From: Micractinium sp. NFX-FRZ
Lineage: Eukaryota; Chlorophyta; Trebouxiophyceae; Chlorellales; Chlorellaceae
Length of the DNA: 64,000 nt
Reading direction: 5' to 3'
NCBI GenBank assembly: GCA_029339195.1
Contig: JAPTJF010000093.1
Location: 62,001 to 126,000 of the forward strand
How positions within the stretch are numbered: the stretch's first letter is position 1; each line of letters begins with the position of its first letter. The position numbers were made by a program, and so were the translations under genes. The notes beneath the pieces were generated by a model. It made no database searches. It saw only the letters and a list, made by a program, of their open reading frames with translations, and was not told the DNA's origin. Below are positions 47,892 through 59,017 of this stretch, piece by piece.

Positions 47892-50800
47892 TCAGGCGCC
47901 GTCTGCTGCCTGCAGCGTTTGCAGCACGTGCGCAGCGCTGGGCCGCGCCGCAGCATCCAGGCTGGTGCACCGCTGGATCAACTCTAGGACGCCCGCTGGG
48001 CACTCTTCAGGCACCCGCGGCAGCCGCCACCCTCGCCGCCTGAACACCGGTGTCTGTGTGGTGAGTTCGATCAGCAGCAGGCCAAAGCTGCAGTGGGCAA
48101 CGGGTTGCAGGGAGGGCAGGTGGGGGCATGTCAACACATACGATAAAAGGGCACCAGTGGAGGGTAGTGGCATCTGGTGCCAGCTGGCTGTGTCCAAGCA
48201 GGCACCGCTTTGGCAGCAGGCGGCTCGGTGCCGGCTGCACCAATGTGCCCCACTGCCCACCTCCTCCACGCCTCTCTCCCCCTGCTCCCCGCGTCTGCCC
48301 ACCTGTAAATGTCTGCCGCGAGCGTGCAGCGCTGCCCCATCAGCTGCTCTGGAGCTGCACGGCACATCAAGGCGGCGAGTTGGGTCGGGCGATGCTGCTA
48401 GCAGGCCGCAGATGAGAGCTGGGCAGGCGAGGATGCAACTGCAGCGTACAGCTCGCAATTGCAAAGAGCACCGCAAGGAGCAGCTGACGTGTAATGCACA
48501 CTCAATGCACCGGACAGGTAAAGTGCAGGCATAGGCACCTGCATAGCCAAGGGTCATGCCCGCGGCGCTCCGAGCCTGGCTGCCCACCACCTGCGCCAGC
48601 CCCAGGTCTGCAATGAACCCCCGCAGGTCGGCAGACAGCAGCACATTGCTGCAAGGGGGGTTGGGGTGTGTGGCAGAGTGTGTGGCGCAGCAAGTGGGTG
48701 GGGCACGGAAATCAGGCAGGCAGACGGGCAGGCGGGCAGGCGGGCAGGCAGGAAGGTGGGCTATTGCAGGCTGGCAGGCAGGCTGGTAGGCAGGCAGGCA
48801 GGCAGGCAACCACGGCAAGCAGCCTGGTGCAGGGGGCGCGGGGCCTCCTTTGCTTCCCCGGGCGCTCGGGGTGCAAGCCTCTTCCTCCCCCGCCTTCCTC
48901 ACCTCGACTTCAAGTCTCCATGCATGATGTTGACTTCAGAGTGCAGGAAATGGAGCGCCTCTGCCACGTCCAGCGCCACCTGGCGCCCCCTGCACACACA
49001 CCGGCACCGGCAAGGGGCTGATGACTGCAGGGCCCATCAGTCCAACCTAAACACCCCGCGGGGCAAGCGTGGCTGCGCCTGCCCCCCTGCAGGAAGCATC
49101 CTACGGTGCCAGAGGGACATCCCGTCGAGACCCACGGTGCCAGCAGTGGAGAGCTCTCCGCTCACCTTGCGCCCCAGCGAAGGGTGTCGCGCAGCGCCGG
49201 GTTTTGGAGCGCCGTCTTCAGGCTGCCCCCATGCATCAGCAGGAACACGAAGAGCATCAGGTTGCCCTGCAGCCAGCACAGCACAGCACAGCGTAGCAGC
49301 ATGAGCATGAACAACATCAGGCTGCCCTGCAGCCAGCACAGCACAGCACAGCGCAGCGCAGCGCAGCAGCGAGGACAAACATGAACAGCATCAGTTCGCC
49401 CTGCAGCCAGCACAACGGAGCAGATAACAAGCCAGGGACACAGGATGGCATGGCCGGGCCCGTGCCGCTGTTGACAGCAGCACGGGCACCAGGCAGCACT
49501 ACTCTTGCCCCAAGCGCCCAGCCGGGTGGCTGCATGAAAGCGAGGCCAGAGCAGCAGGTGCGTCAGGCAAGAGACCCAAAGGCATCTTGCTACACTTTGC
49601 CTCCGTCTCACCCTGAGCGCAACTCCCAGCAGGGGCACGATGCGGGCGTGGGTGCACCTCTGCAGCAGCGCCACCTCGCGCCAGGCTGGCTGCGCGTCGA
49701 TGCCGGGCTCAAGCTCCACCACCTGAAGAGGCAGAGTGAGAATACGAGATGGGTCCGAATAGTGACATCTCGGGAGTCTGTGTGGCACGAGTGGTCAACC
49801 ACTTGAATGGGCAGGGCATGGCAAGGGTGGCCAGCAGTCGACACGGACGACGCGGGGCCGGCGGCAGGAGGAGGGAGGCGGTTGAATGGGAGGCCACGGC
49901 CCCGGTTGTTATCCAGGGCAGGCAAGCAGAGGGTGTGGAGAAGGTGAGCAGTTGGGCAAAGTTGTCAAACATGCAGGAAGGCGGGCAGGCACCTTGACCG
50001 CCACGTCCACTGTTGGCTCCCTGAGTCGCCCCAGGTACACCACAGCGCTGCCCCCTTGCCCGAGGACCACCATTTTGCCGTCACCGTCGCACACAAACTG
50101 CGGAACAGAGGAGGGGCGATGCGGGGCAATGCAGGGCGCAGGAGGGTGCACCCTAAACCCGAACCCTGAACCCAGGTGGCAGCGAAGACGTGGGGTCGTG
50201 CTGGCTCGAGGCGTTGGGGTGAGCAGTGGCTAGTTGGCAGCGGGCAGGCATCTGGGCAAGGCAAGCAGGGCAGCCAGGAGCAGCATGCGCATCAAGTGGC
50301 AGCTGATGTGGGGGGCATCCTCCTTCCCTCCAGCAAGCAGACATGCAGCACCTCTTGCTTCCCCGCCATCGCGGCAGGCAGCGCAAGGTGTCGGGGCACA
50401 ACAGCAGCAGGGGGCCACTCACATCTAGCTCCCTGAGGGACAGCTGCAGCGAGTCGGTGACCTGGCCCCACCGCTGCACGTGGCCCTCATCAGGCGAATC
50501 AACAGGCGCCCATGTGGGCGCCAACCCCTGCTGCTGCTGCTGCTGCTGCTGCTGCCGCAGCTGCTGCCTGGAGTGCGTGTCTGACGCTGCGCCTGCTGAG
50601 CCCCGCTGGCGGCTGCCAATGCTGGACAGCTGGTGCATGAAGACATCAGATGTGAGCGCCTCAGGTGGCAGGACCGCGATGCTGAGGCGGCCGCCCAGCT
50701 CAGCAGCCAGCCAGCTTGCCAGCCGTGCGCTCCTGGTGCATGCCAGCTGGCTGGGTGCGCTGCTGCCTGCCGACCGGCTGGGTGAAGCATCGGACCGGGA

Positions 50801-52345
50801 TGGCAAGGTGTCGTGCTGCCTGGAGAGCGGGTGCTGCTGCTCGTCCACCGACTGCCAGCCGCCGCCGTGCCGCCGCAGCTTCCTGCGCCAAAGCACCCGT
50901 CCAGCCACGCCTGCTGCCACCAGCGTGGCTAGCAGCACGGCAGAAGCTGCTGTGCCTGCTGCGCCTCGCCGGCCTGCCAGTGACGCGCCCGGTCCCACCT
51001 GCTGGCTTGGCTGCAGGCCAGACTGGGAGTTGGGCCTCATCTCCCGCAGCGCATTCAGCCCAGCCGGGTTCAATTTCTCAATCAGGCAGGGATCCATTGC
51101 CTTGCCCAGGGCTGTGCCCGAGACGTCACTGCGCAGGGAGGGGCAGTAGGGAGGAGGTTGGTGCGTGTCGCTGTGGAACCAGGCCGCCCCGCCCGCTGCG
51201 GCATGCATGATACGCCACACAGCAGTGATGCGCCGCACGACACGTCACAGCAGCTTTAAACTCGACACAAGCCAAGCAGCCGGCGGTGGCTCACAGGTGC
51301 TCCAAAGACTTTGCCAGGGTGATGGCACACCACCCCCCAGGAATGGTGCCCTCCACTCCCGTCCCTGCCAGCTCCAGCGTGTCGAGCTTGGGCATGCCCC
51401 GCAGGAAGGGGGGCAGCGTGCCGTTCAGCCCGCGGTTTCCCGACAGGAGCAGCCACTCCAGGCGGGGCCAGGCCGCCGCTTGCACCCAGGCGGCAGGCAG
51501 CACTGTGCCAGTGAGGGAGTTGGAGAGGAGCGAGAGGCCTTGGAGCTGCGCAGGTTGGAGGCAGGGGGTGGGAGGCGATAGGAGGAGCGGTGTGAGGAAA
51601 GGCAGGTGCCAGCGGTGGCACACATGTTGGACGGGAGGCCTTGCTTGGCGGGGTGGATGGGCAGCAGGGGGTCAACAGTGGGGACGGATGCAGCGCTTCA
51701 CGGCGGCACAGGGCCCCGTGGCGCAGTGAGCGGGAGCCGCACGGAATCACGGTGCTCCACATCGGCCTAAAATGCGGTGCACGGGAAGGCCCGCAGCAGG
51801 TCCATCATCGGGGAGAGGCTGGGCTGGCGGCAGGCTCCTTACCGATGCATCCGGCAGCTCATCCGGCAGGGTTCCGTGCAGCTTCCCATCGTTGAGCTGC
51901 AAGAGGCATGGGCAAGGGGGTAGGGGTTGGCGGGAGGAAGGGGAAGAGGCACAAACGCCGTGCCGCGAGGTGCGCCTGCCAAGTGGATGCTGCTCTGCTC
52001 TGCTGTTCAGGGGCATGCTTGTGGACATGCAGAGGATGCGCAAAAGCACCAGGCACGAGGGCCAGCGTACCGCCAGGCGGACGAGGCGTGGGTGGCGGCG
52101 CAGGAGCTGAGCTGGCAGCGTGCCGGTGAGCCCAGGGAGCGCCAGGCTCCTGCAGGGACAGCCGGGAAGCACCCAGGAAGTAGCGGTGCCAGTGCAGAAG
52201 AAGCAAGGGCAAGGCACAAGGGCAAGGCACAAGGGCAAGGGCAAGGGCAAGGGCAAGGCACAAGGGCAAGGCACAAGGGCAAGGCACAAGGGCAAGGGCA
52301 AGGCACAGCGCCAGGCAACAGGCACACAGACTGGCATGTGCTCCG

Positions 52346-52392
<47 letters not shown>

Positions 52393-53797
52393 AGGCACGA
52401 TGAGGCAGCGGACAAGCAACAGGTTGGGACGCACATCTCAGCGAGGGACGGGAAGCCGCCGTCTCGCCAAGCAGAGGGAATTGAGCCGCTCACGCCCAGG
52501 CATGCCAGCACAAGCTCTTCCAGTGCAGGAAACCCCGAGGCCCACTCGGCTGGCAGCTGCACTTCTGCCGGCGCCGTTGCACCGTCACTGCTAGCACTGC
52601 GGCTGCTAGCACCGCTGTTGCTGCTGCTGGCGGGGCATCTGTACAGGCGACCTTTCGTAAGCGGTGCATTGTACCTTGTTGCACCGCTGCCCAGCAGAAC
52701 GAGGCTCCGCAGCTGCCTGAACCCCTGGCTCCAGCCCGCTGGCAGCTGTGTGGCGGCAGCGGGGTAGACGGAGAGGGAGTGCAGTGCAGGCAGCACCCCG
52801 GGCCGCGCCCCCCAGCTGGCGGGCACGCTAATTGGGGCTCCCTCCAAATGAAGGGTCAGCTCTCCAAGTAAGGCAAGGCTGCCTGGCTGGATGGGCGGCA
52901 GGAGATGCAGCCCGTCCTTGGCGCCTGGCAGCCACACCCGCAGCCTGCAGCAGGGGCGCCCATTGGCAGGCCGGATGGTGACAAAAGGCATGCAGCTTGT
53001 TGTCACAAAAGGCAATGCAGTGTGCCCCAAGGCAGCGATGTGGTTGGCATGTTAAGTGCACGGCACACGGGCATGCACGCTTCACCTCTGCAGGCGGGGG
53101 AACGCCTGCGGGCCAAACCATTTGCCTGGCAGGCCCTCCTGCGCAAGCGGCGCGGCTGAAAAAACAAGGCTGAGTGTTTCCAGCAGCTGCAGCTGAGCCA
53201 GCTCGGCAGGCAGCACCAGCCCTGCTGAGCCTGCTGCGCCGCTGCCACTCCTTGTGCTGCCGCCCGCGTCTGCGCCTTCATCCTCCACGAGAGAGCTGCG
53301 GGAGCACAGGGCAATGTTGTGTGCAGGCATCCATTAAAAACACACATTGTACACCTGGCGGGCTGCCAAAAAGAGGTGCGCAGTCGCGAGTAAAGTGCTG
53401 CCAGCTAGGGTGCCTGCCTGCCATCCAGGCACTTCACTCACATGCTGGTTACGCGCTGCCCGAGGCACTCCACGCGTGCCCAGGCGCAGGGGTGGGCGGC
53501 ATCATCCTCTGGGCGCCAGCCAACAGCGATGCCGGCTACGTGCAGCGCCCGCCGCAGGCTGCGCATAATGGCGGCCTCGCCATCTGCGGTGCAGCACGAC
53601 TTGGTGCGGATGGGGTCTGTTCAGGCGCATGTGATAAGAGAGGCGGCCTTGCTTGCAGTATTACACAGGGCGACCGGTGACACCTGGAGCCGGCGGCACA
53701 TACCTGCTTCCGCATCGGTCGTGGCAGCTGTGAGTGGGCACACTGTGCCAAGCACCAAACATGCCGCTATAGATGCCACAAGCGCCTGGCGTAGCAT
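47892..53797 (-). CDS. Leucine-rich-repeat receptor-like kinase, copy B
   Basis: Exons: 53797-53704, 53583-53442, 53295-53086, 52944-52435, 52149-52071, 51896-51843, 51545-51295, 51128-50423, 50097-49993, 49722-49612, 49266-49166, 48989-48903, 48648-48539, 48354-48303 and 48087-47892; 935 aa. Layout equals copy A: signal peptide (VASIAACLVLGTVCPLTA), cap with HPCAWARVEC, repeats such as LSLLSNSLTGTVLPAAW and LELAGTGVEGTIPGGW, helix AVLLATLVAAGVAGRVLW, a Ser/Gln linker and a kinase with LGQGGSAVVYLGRL, VDVAVK, IMHGDLKSSNVLLS, IADLGLAQ and APEQLMG. The last kinase exons are the most similar to copy A and the linker the least. Exons 2, 6, 9-12, 13, 14 and 15 have exactly the same lengths in both copies. 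Intron 10 carries two extra copies of the exon 11 start, and the first is in frame. Confidence 0.9.
48714..48812. repeat. (GGCA)n array in intron 12 of kinase gene B
   Basis: GGCAGGCAGGCGGGCAGG-type repeats in the same intron position as the array of copy A (42108-42297). Confidence 0.85.
49258..49408 (-). repeat. Threefold repeat of the exon 11 acceptor in kinase gene B
   Basis: GCCCTGCAGCCAGCACA recurs at three places, giving possible minus-strand exon starts at 49266 (used), 49326 and 49400. Each is followed by a GN/SLMLF-type coding start (GNLMLFVF, GSLMLFML, GELMLFMF). The 60-base offset of the second preserves the frame. Short AGCACAGC repeats fill the gaps. Confidence 0.85.
50147..50176. 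repeat. Degenerate telomere-like CCCTAAA block
   Basis: CCCTAAACCCGAACCCTGAA followed by CCC, in intron 8 of kinase gene B. It resembles three decayed plant-type telomere units, but genes continue on both sides. Confidence 0.5.
52197..52312. repeat. 12-bp and 6-bp (GGCAAGGCACAA) tandem repeat in intron 4 of kinase gene B
   Basis: Alternating GGCAAG and GCACAA units extend over about 115 bases between exons 4 and 5. Confidence 0.9.
52346..52392. repeat. Pure (AGGC)n microsatellite in kinase gene B
   Basis: About twelve uninterrupted GGCA units, the longest perfect array in the window, close to the donor of exon 4. Confidence 0.95.
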
Positions 53798-54658
53798 GTG
53801 TGACGGAGGAGATTTGGTCTGCCAGACGTGAGCCACGTTGCACTGAGTTGGTCTTAAGCAAAGTTGGCAGCAGCGGCGGCGGCGGCGGCAGCCGGTGGGT
53901 GCCCCCCCGATACTGCAGAGTGCAAACGGCTCGCGGCTAGCGGCTTCTAGCGTCCTGTTTCCTGCACGCACACGAGAGCCAGGAAATGTGAGCCAGGTGA
54001 CCACGAGCGCCATCCTGGTGCCGCACCGGGCCCGGTCAAGGACGAGGTTGCGGCGCAATTCATTCCGGCAGCTCACCGACAGCGGTGGGCTGCAACCTGG
54101 GCCGGCTAAAGCAAAAGTGCAGGCGCGAAGCCCGCGGCCGGCCCAGCTCTGTAGACACAAACGTGGGCGCAGATTGGGACGGCAGAGCGCAATGCGATGC
54201 ACGTGCTGTGTGAATTGGGGGAAGGGCAGGACGGGGCGGCCATGCCCGCCACCCTGGCAGCGGTGTCGACGGCCACTCAGCAGCCAGGACTGGCAGGACG
54301 CCGCCAGGCGAGACGCTCTCACACCGCAGGGGCGCCTTCAAGAGGTCGACGAACAGCACTGATGTATGTGTGCAGCATGACATTGAATGAAATTCATCTG
54401 GATATTTGGCCAGTGCAGAGTCATGGCATGCCGAAAGATGATTGCTAGCCCCACACGCTCATTGTGCTGGTTCTTTATGCTAACTTTACATTATAATACC
54501 AATCAGCAATCCGTAATTCGTGTCGATGCATGTGTGGCCAAGGTTTTGCGACATTACATAAAGACAGTGCGACACTCCCTCTTGAGCAGTGCCACATGCA
54601 GCTGTATGAATGTCTTGCCCGCTGCCTGCCGCTTCGGACGTCTGTCGATCATCCAATG
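53798..54658. promoter_or_regulatory. Kinase B promoter and CrtI-family 3' region
   Basis: The 861 bases hold no recognisable exon. The part next to the CrtI gene (54370-54600) is AT-rich. It contains TTACA at 54486-54490 and 54554-54558, both UGUAA on the minus strand, 100-175 bases past the CrtI stop. The open frame 53895-54362 on the plus strand is judged non-coding. Confidence 0.5.
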
Positions 54659-57600
54659 CTAGGCAGCGGCACCTGACGTGGGTGCTGCCGTCCCCAGCTC
54701 TTTCAGCACCCGCTCCGCTGTCAGCTTGGCGCTGATGAAGCACAGCGGCACGCCGTTGCCGGGGCGGGTGCTAGCACCCACAAAGTACAGGCCGGCGATG
54801 CGCGGGTCGCGGTTGGCGGGCCTGCAAGGCATGAGGGCGGGCGGGTGGCCAAAAGGCGGTGCGACAACGTGCGCATAGCGGGCGGGGCAACACACTTGAA
54901 GGCACGTCTGCTGCTCACACATGCGATAGATGGCGAGGAAAGTCCGCACGATCCGGTCAGCCACCTCCGGTCAACCATGCTCCCCTATCACTGCACACCA
55001 CACCCTGCTGCCCCCACTGCTTACCCACACACGGTGTCCCCACCCAAGGCAGCCCCGCCCGCCTGCCCACACAGCCCACCTGAACAGGCTCAGCTGGTCC
55101 AACCCGTGCGCCAGCCCAAAGGCGGCACCGTGTCGAAGCCCGTAACGCGCCTCCCACTCAGGCGGTGCAATCACGGACTCGTGCAGGATCGCCGACCCCA
55201 CGTCCTCGCCCAGCCCTGCCGCAGCAAAGGCGGCCAGGATGCGCTGCCGCCCCGCCTCCACGAGCGCGCTGTAGTCGGCTGCGCCGCCGCTGCTGCTGCT
55301 GCTGCTGTTGCTGCTGCTGCCACTGCCTCCACTGCCCAGCTGCCCAAGGTGTGCCACAGGGAGCAGCACCATGATGCTGTCACAGCCAGGCGGTGCGGCA
55401 GAGGGGTCGGTGCGGCTGGGGCAGTGCACGTAAAAGTTGGGCCAGCGGGGGAGGTCCTCCGGTCGGCCTGCCGGCTGCCAGGATTGCTGCCACTCCTGGC
55501 TGAGGAAGACATTGTGGTGGGCTAGCGCCTCAACTTTTCTAGAAAACGACCAGTTGTAGGCAACCACGCCTGCGCTGTACTTGAGCCGCCCCAGCCGCTC
55601 GTGCTGCTGCCGGCCGTAGGCCGCCGCCGCCGGGGCGGCTGTGTAGGACGCCCGTGGCCCCGCCGCTGCCGCCGCAACTGTGTGCCCGTCACTGCTGCTA
55701 CCGTTGCTGCTGATGCCGCTGCTGCCGCTGTCGCAGCCTGCTTTGCTGCTTGCTTGATCGCTGCTGCCGCTGCCAGCCGGGTTTAAGAGTGAGTAGGCTG
55801 CAGCCGGGTCTAAGAGTGAGTAGGCTGCAGCCAGGTCCCTGTTGCACACCACAACATCGGCCGCCAGCTGTCGCCCATCCGCCAGCACGACTCCCGTCAC
55901 ACGGCTGCCAGAGGGGTCGGTGCTGACAGCTGCCACCTCAGCACCCGTCTGGATGCGCACACCGCACGATTCTGCCGCCTGCCTCAGCCCATTGCGGACC
56001 TGAAGTTCTCAAGGGGCAGCACAGCAGCATGAGCGGCAGCACAGCAGCGGTGGGAGCGAGGGACACAGATGGTGACCGCGTTGTGTGCATGCATTCCGTC
56101 GGCAGGCGGCCTCCCCCGTGATTCTGCACGCTCCACAGCGTGAGATTCGCCTGACCAAGCAGTACTGAGCATCATGGGCAGTACCCACCGTTTGGAAGCC
56201 TCCGAGGGGGTACCACACGCCGTCTGTCAGCTCCGTGCCTGCCAGCAGGCTGAACACTGCTGGTGCAGTGAAGGGGGACAGGCCCACGTACAAGTCCTGT
56301 GTCAAAGGGAGGGGGCAAACACTGGGGGCAGGCTGAGGCTCACGAATTCATGGAACCGGGTCAAGGGGGGCACGCAGGTAGGCGGGCAGCAGACAGGTGG
56401 CGTACCGCTCTCCCACTGCTTCCTCTGCCTGACGAGCTGAGTGGCACCGTCAGCCGGCCATCCCAAAGCACACGGCACTCATCTTAACCCCAGGCCGTGG
56501 CACTGGCTGGGACGAAAGATGAACTGGCACCAACACATCCATCCCCCCTGGACAGTCAGCGCGTCCCTTGGTCAGAAGTCCCGGAAGACATGGCACTTGC
56601 CTCAGCCACTCTCTTGCTCCTGATACACTTGTGAGGGCCAGCACCGACACAGCTGCACAGGAAACAGAGGCGCGCACCCCCACAGCTGCCCCACCTGGAA
56701 TGTGAGCAGCGCCCTCAGGCGGGGGCCCCGCAGGATTATGGGCAGTTGTCTCAACACTCCTTTGCCCCCAAGAAACAGAGGCCAGTACACACACATGTGC
56801 CCCACCTGGAATGTGAGCAGCGCCCTCAGGCGTGGGTCCCGGAAGAACTGCTTCAGCCTCCAGTCGTGCTGGCCCAGCAGGTTGAGCAGGTTGAGGCTCG
56901 GCAGGAAGGGCAGGAGGTCCTGCAGGACACGAGGAATGGAAGAGAATATGAATGGGCACGGTAAGGTTGTTGAGAAAGTGAAGCCCGAGAGGTACAGCGC
57001 GTTGAGGCACTGCGCGGAAGGGCCAATGGGCCTGAGAAGGCAGGGACAGGGGAGGGCAGGAAGGCGGGGCGGCCGGCCGGCACCGGTCCAGCGGGTCAGG
57101 CACGAGCGGGCGTTCCCCCGCTGCGCCCATCCCGCCGCGTTTATCCACACTCAAGCCAACCCAACCGATAACCTGTCCTTTCACCTGCAGTCCCCGTGGG
57201 TTGACCAAGTCTTCCAGCTCTCGGTCAATGAAGTAGGGCACCCCCATCTCCAGGTTGCGCCGTGCCATGAGCAGGAAGCGGCTGCGGGGCACGGCAGGCA
57301 GCGGGCGGCGGGGGCGCGCTCCGTCGATGGTAAAGTCTAGGCTAGTCACCACAGCTGTTCCAACCCCCGGAACGAGGTTGCAACTTCAGGATGAACCATG
57401 CCAATGCTACAGGGAACATAAGGTCAATGCTACAGGGCACCCCTTACGCGCGGAGCAATCCACGGGAGCCGCCTGCGTGGGGCCTCCTGTCGCAGCTACA
57501 GCGGGGCGGGTGGAGCAAGGAGCGGGCAGGCAGAGCTCAGAAGGCGCTCCCCCTTACCGGTACCCCTCCCCTGCCCCCGCCTCCTCCGCCTCCAGCTGCG

Positions 57601-58804
57601 CCGCCATGGCGTCTTCGTCTGTCAGCAAGTCCAGCGCGCTGGGCCCGCTCTCGAAGAACACGCGGTAGGCGGTGGGCGCCACCCGGCGCAGCTGGATGCC
57701 CTGCTCCTCCAGGGAAGTGCCCAGGGCAGCAAACGCCTCCCGGTACCTGCGGTATTAGGGGGTGAAGTGGTACGTCCCAAGGGCGGCGGGAAGGGGTGGG
57801 CCGGCAGGCCCAGGGTGTGTGGCTGCAAAAGCAATTGCTGCGGCAAGCACGCCACTGGGACTGCAACCAGCGGGGCAGCCAGCCAGCCAGCCAGCAATTG
57901 TTGGGCAATACAAAAGCAGCACTGCATCTGCGCCACTTGGTTGGTTGTAATGAAGCACAGAAGCGACGGTCTGACAACGGGGGAAACAATGCAAGGAGAG
58001 GGGCTCACTTGTCTGGGAAGAGCAGCAGGGAGGGGCCGGTGTCGTGGCGGAAGCCGTCGGGCGACGTCACAGACTGCACGCGGCCGCCCACCTGCGGGGC
58101 ATCATCACAGTTGCAGGCGGGCAGGCATGACTGAACAGGAGAAGTGGTACGTATAGCTGCATACCACTGCAGTGTGTGTGGAGGGTGGAAGAGATGCACG
58201 CCATCCTGCCCATGCCCATGCATATCCCCCCGCCCAACAGCTTTTAACGGTGCACCCTGCGCCCGTCGCCATTTTGAGCTGCTGCTCGCGCTGCCTTTAT
58301 GAAGGCATGTGGCGTGCACAGGCATCACATGTTGTTGTTATCCAACCCTCGCTTCATGTGCTTGTGACAAATTTGTCGAAAATTCCGGCCCTTGCAACAC
58401 CCTGCACCCACCTCTGCATTCTTCTCAAGCACGAGGACATCTAGGCCGCGCCGCGCCAGCCGCCCCGCCGTGGCCAGTCCACCCGCTCCAGCGCCAATCA
58501 CGATCACCTTGGTGCCCTGCCCTGCTTCCCCGGACGCCGCTGGCGGCACTGCCTGGGCTGCTTGAGGGCCAGTGCGCCGCCCCCTGTTGCGGCTGGGCGG
58601 CAGAGCACGGCAACCTGACGGCAGCGCGGCGGTGGGGCAGCGGCGGAGGCCAGGAAGACCCGCTTCATCTGAGGTCCGCAATGCGCTCTTCGAACATCCT
58701 AAAGCTGCAAATACTGAGCGCGGGAGCTTGTGCACTCTACTGCTGCGGCTGGGTGGTGAGGAGTGCGGCCAGTGTGGCTGCAAGGGCACGATTGCTAGCT
58801 GCAT
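54659..58804 (-). CDS. CrtI-family phytoene dehydrogenase-like FAD enzyme, plastid-targeted
   Basis: Carotenoid desaturase or isomerase family. Exons: 58804-58412, 58091-58009, 57746-57558, 57281-57185, 56919-56806, 56296-56189, 55999-55080 and 54821-54659; 688 aa. About 95 residues rich in Ser, Arg and Pro (transit peptide) precede the FAD site VIVIGAGAGGLATAGRLARR and VLVLEKNAEVGGRVQS. FRHDTGPSLLLFPDKYREAF, LSPFTAPAVFSLLAGTEL and VWYPLGGFQTVRNGLRQ follow, and the C-terminal motif LYFVGASTRPGNGVPLCFIS matches the bacterial CrtI signature G-x-x-T-x-P-G-x-G-x-P rather than plant PDS. A Ser/Gly/Ala insert of about 60 residues and a doubled AAYSLLDP/AAYSLLNP (55784-55838) make it longer than the usual 490-510. 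The exact reaction (desaturation or isomerisation) cannot be told. The ATG at 58804 was used; the open frame extends upstream only with non-ATG codons. It is divergent from the cap methyltransferase. Confidence 0.9.
55784..55838 (-). repeat. In-frame coding tandem duplication in the CrtI-family gene
   Basis: AAGAGTGAGTAGGCTGCAGC occurs twice, 27 bases apart, in exon 7. It encodes AAYSLLDP followed by AAYSLLNP on the minus strand. The duplication keeps the frame and sits next to the low-complexity insert, so it is probably tolerated in a surface loop. Confidence 0.9.
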
Positions 58805-59017
58805 TGGGACACGTGCTGCTGCATCATTGATGGCACCGCCAGATACGCGATCGGGTGGCACTGCCCGCAGGAAGACGTCGAAACCACCGCTGGCACCACG
58901 TCATTCTTGGCTTGACTTGCCTCATTCCGCTGTTTCGCAGCATCATCGACATAAGATCAGCACCTACTGCTTTCGGAGAACAGGACAGTCCGTCAAGCTT
59001 AGCAGGGAGGCTCCGCG
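58805..59017. promoter_or_regulatory. Compact divergent promoter, CrtI-family gene and cap methyltransferase
   Basis: Only 213 bases separate the two start codons, so both promoters and 5' UTRs must share them. No TATA box is seen. Confidence 0.5.

Noticed and set aside
50147..50176. Chromosome end or assembly join at the telomere-like block
   Set aside because: The kinase gene runs through it with correct exon phases on both sides.
53895..54362. Plus-strand frame in the kinase B to CrtI spacer as a gene
   Set aside because: Arg/Pro-rich composition with no recognised motif, and it overlaps likely promoter sequence.
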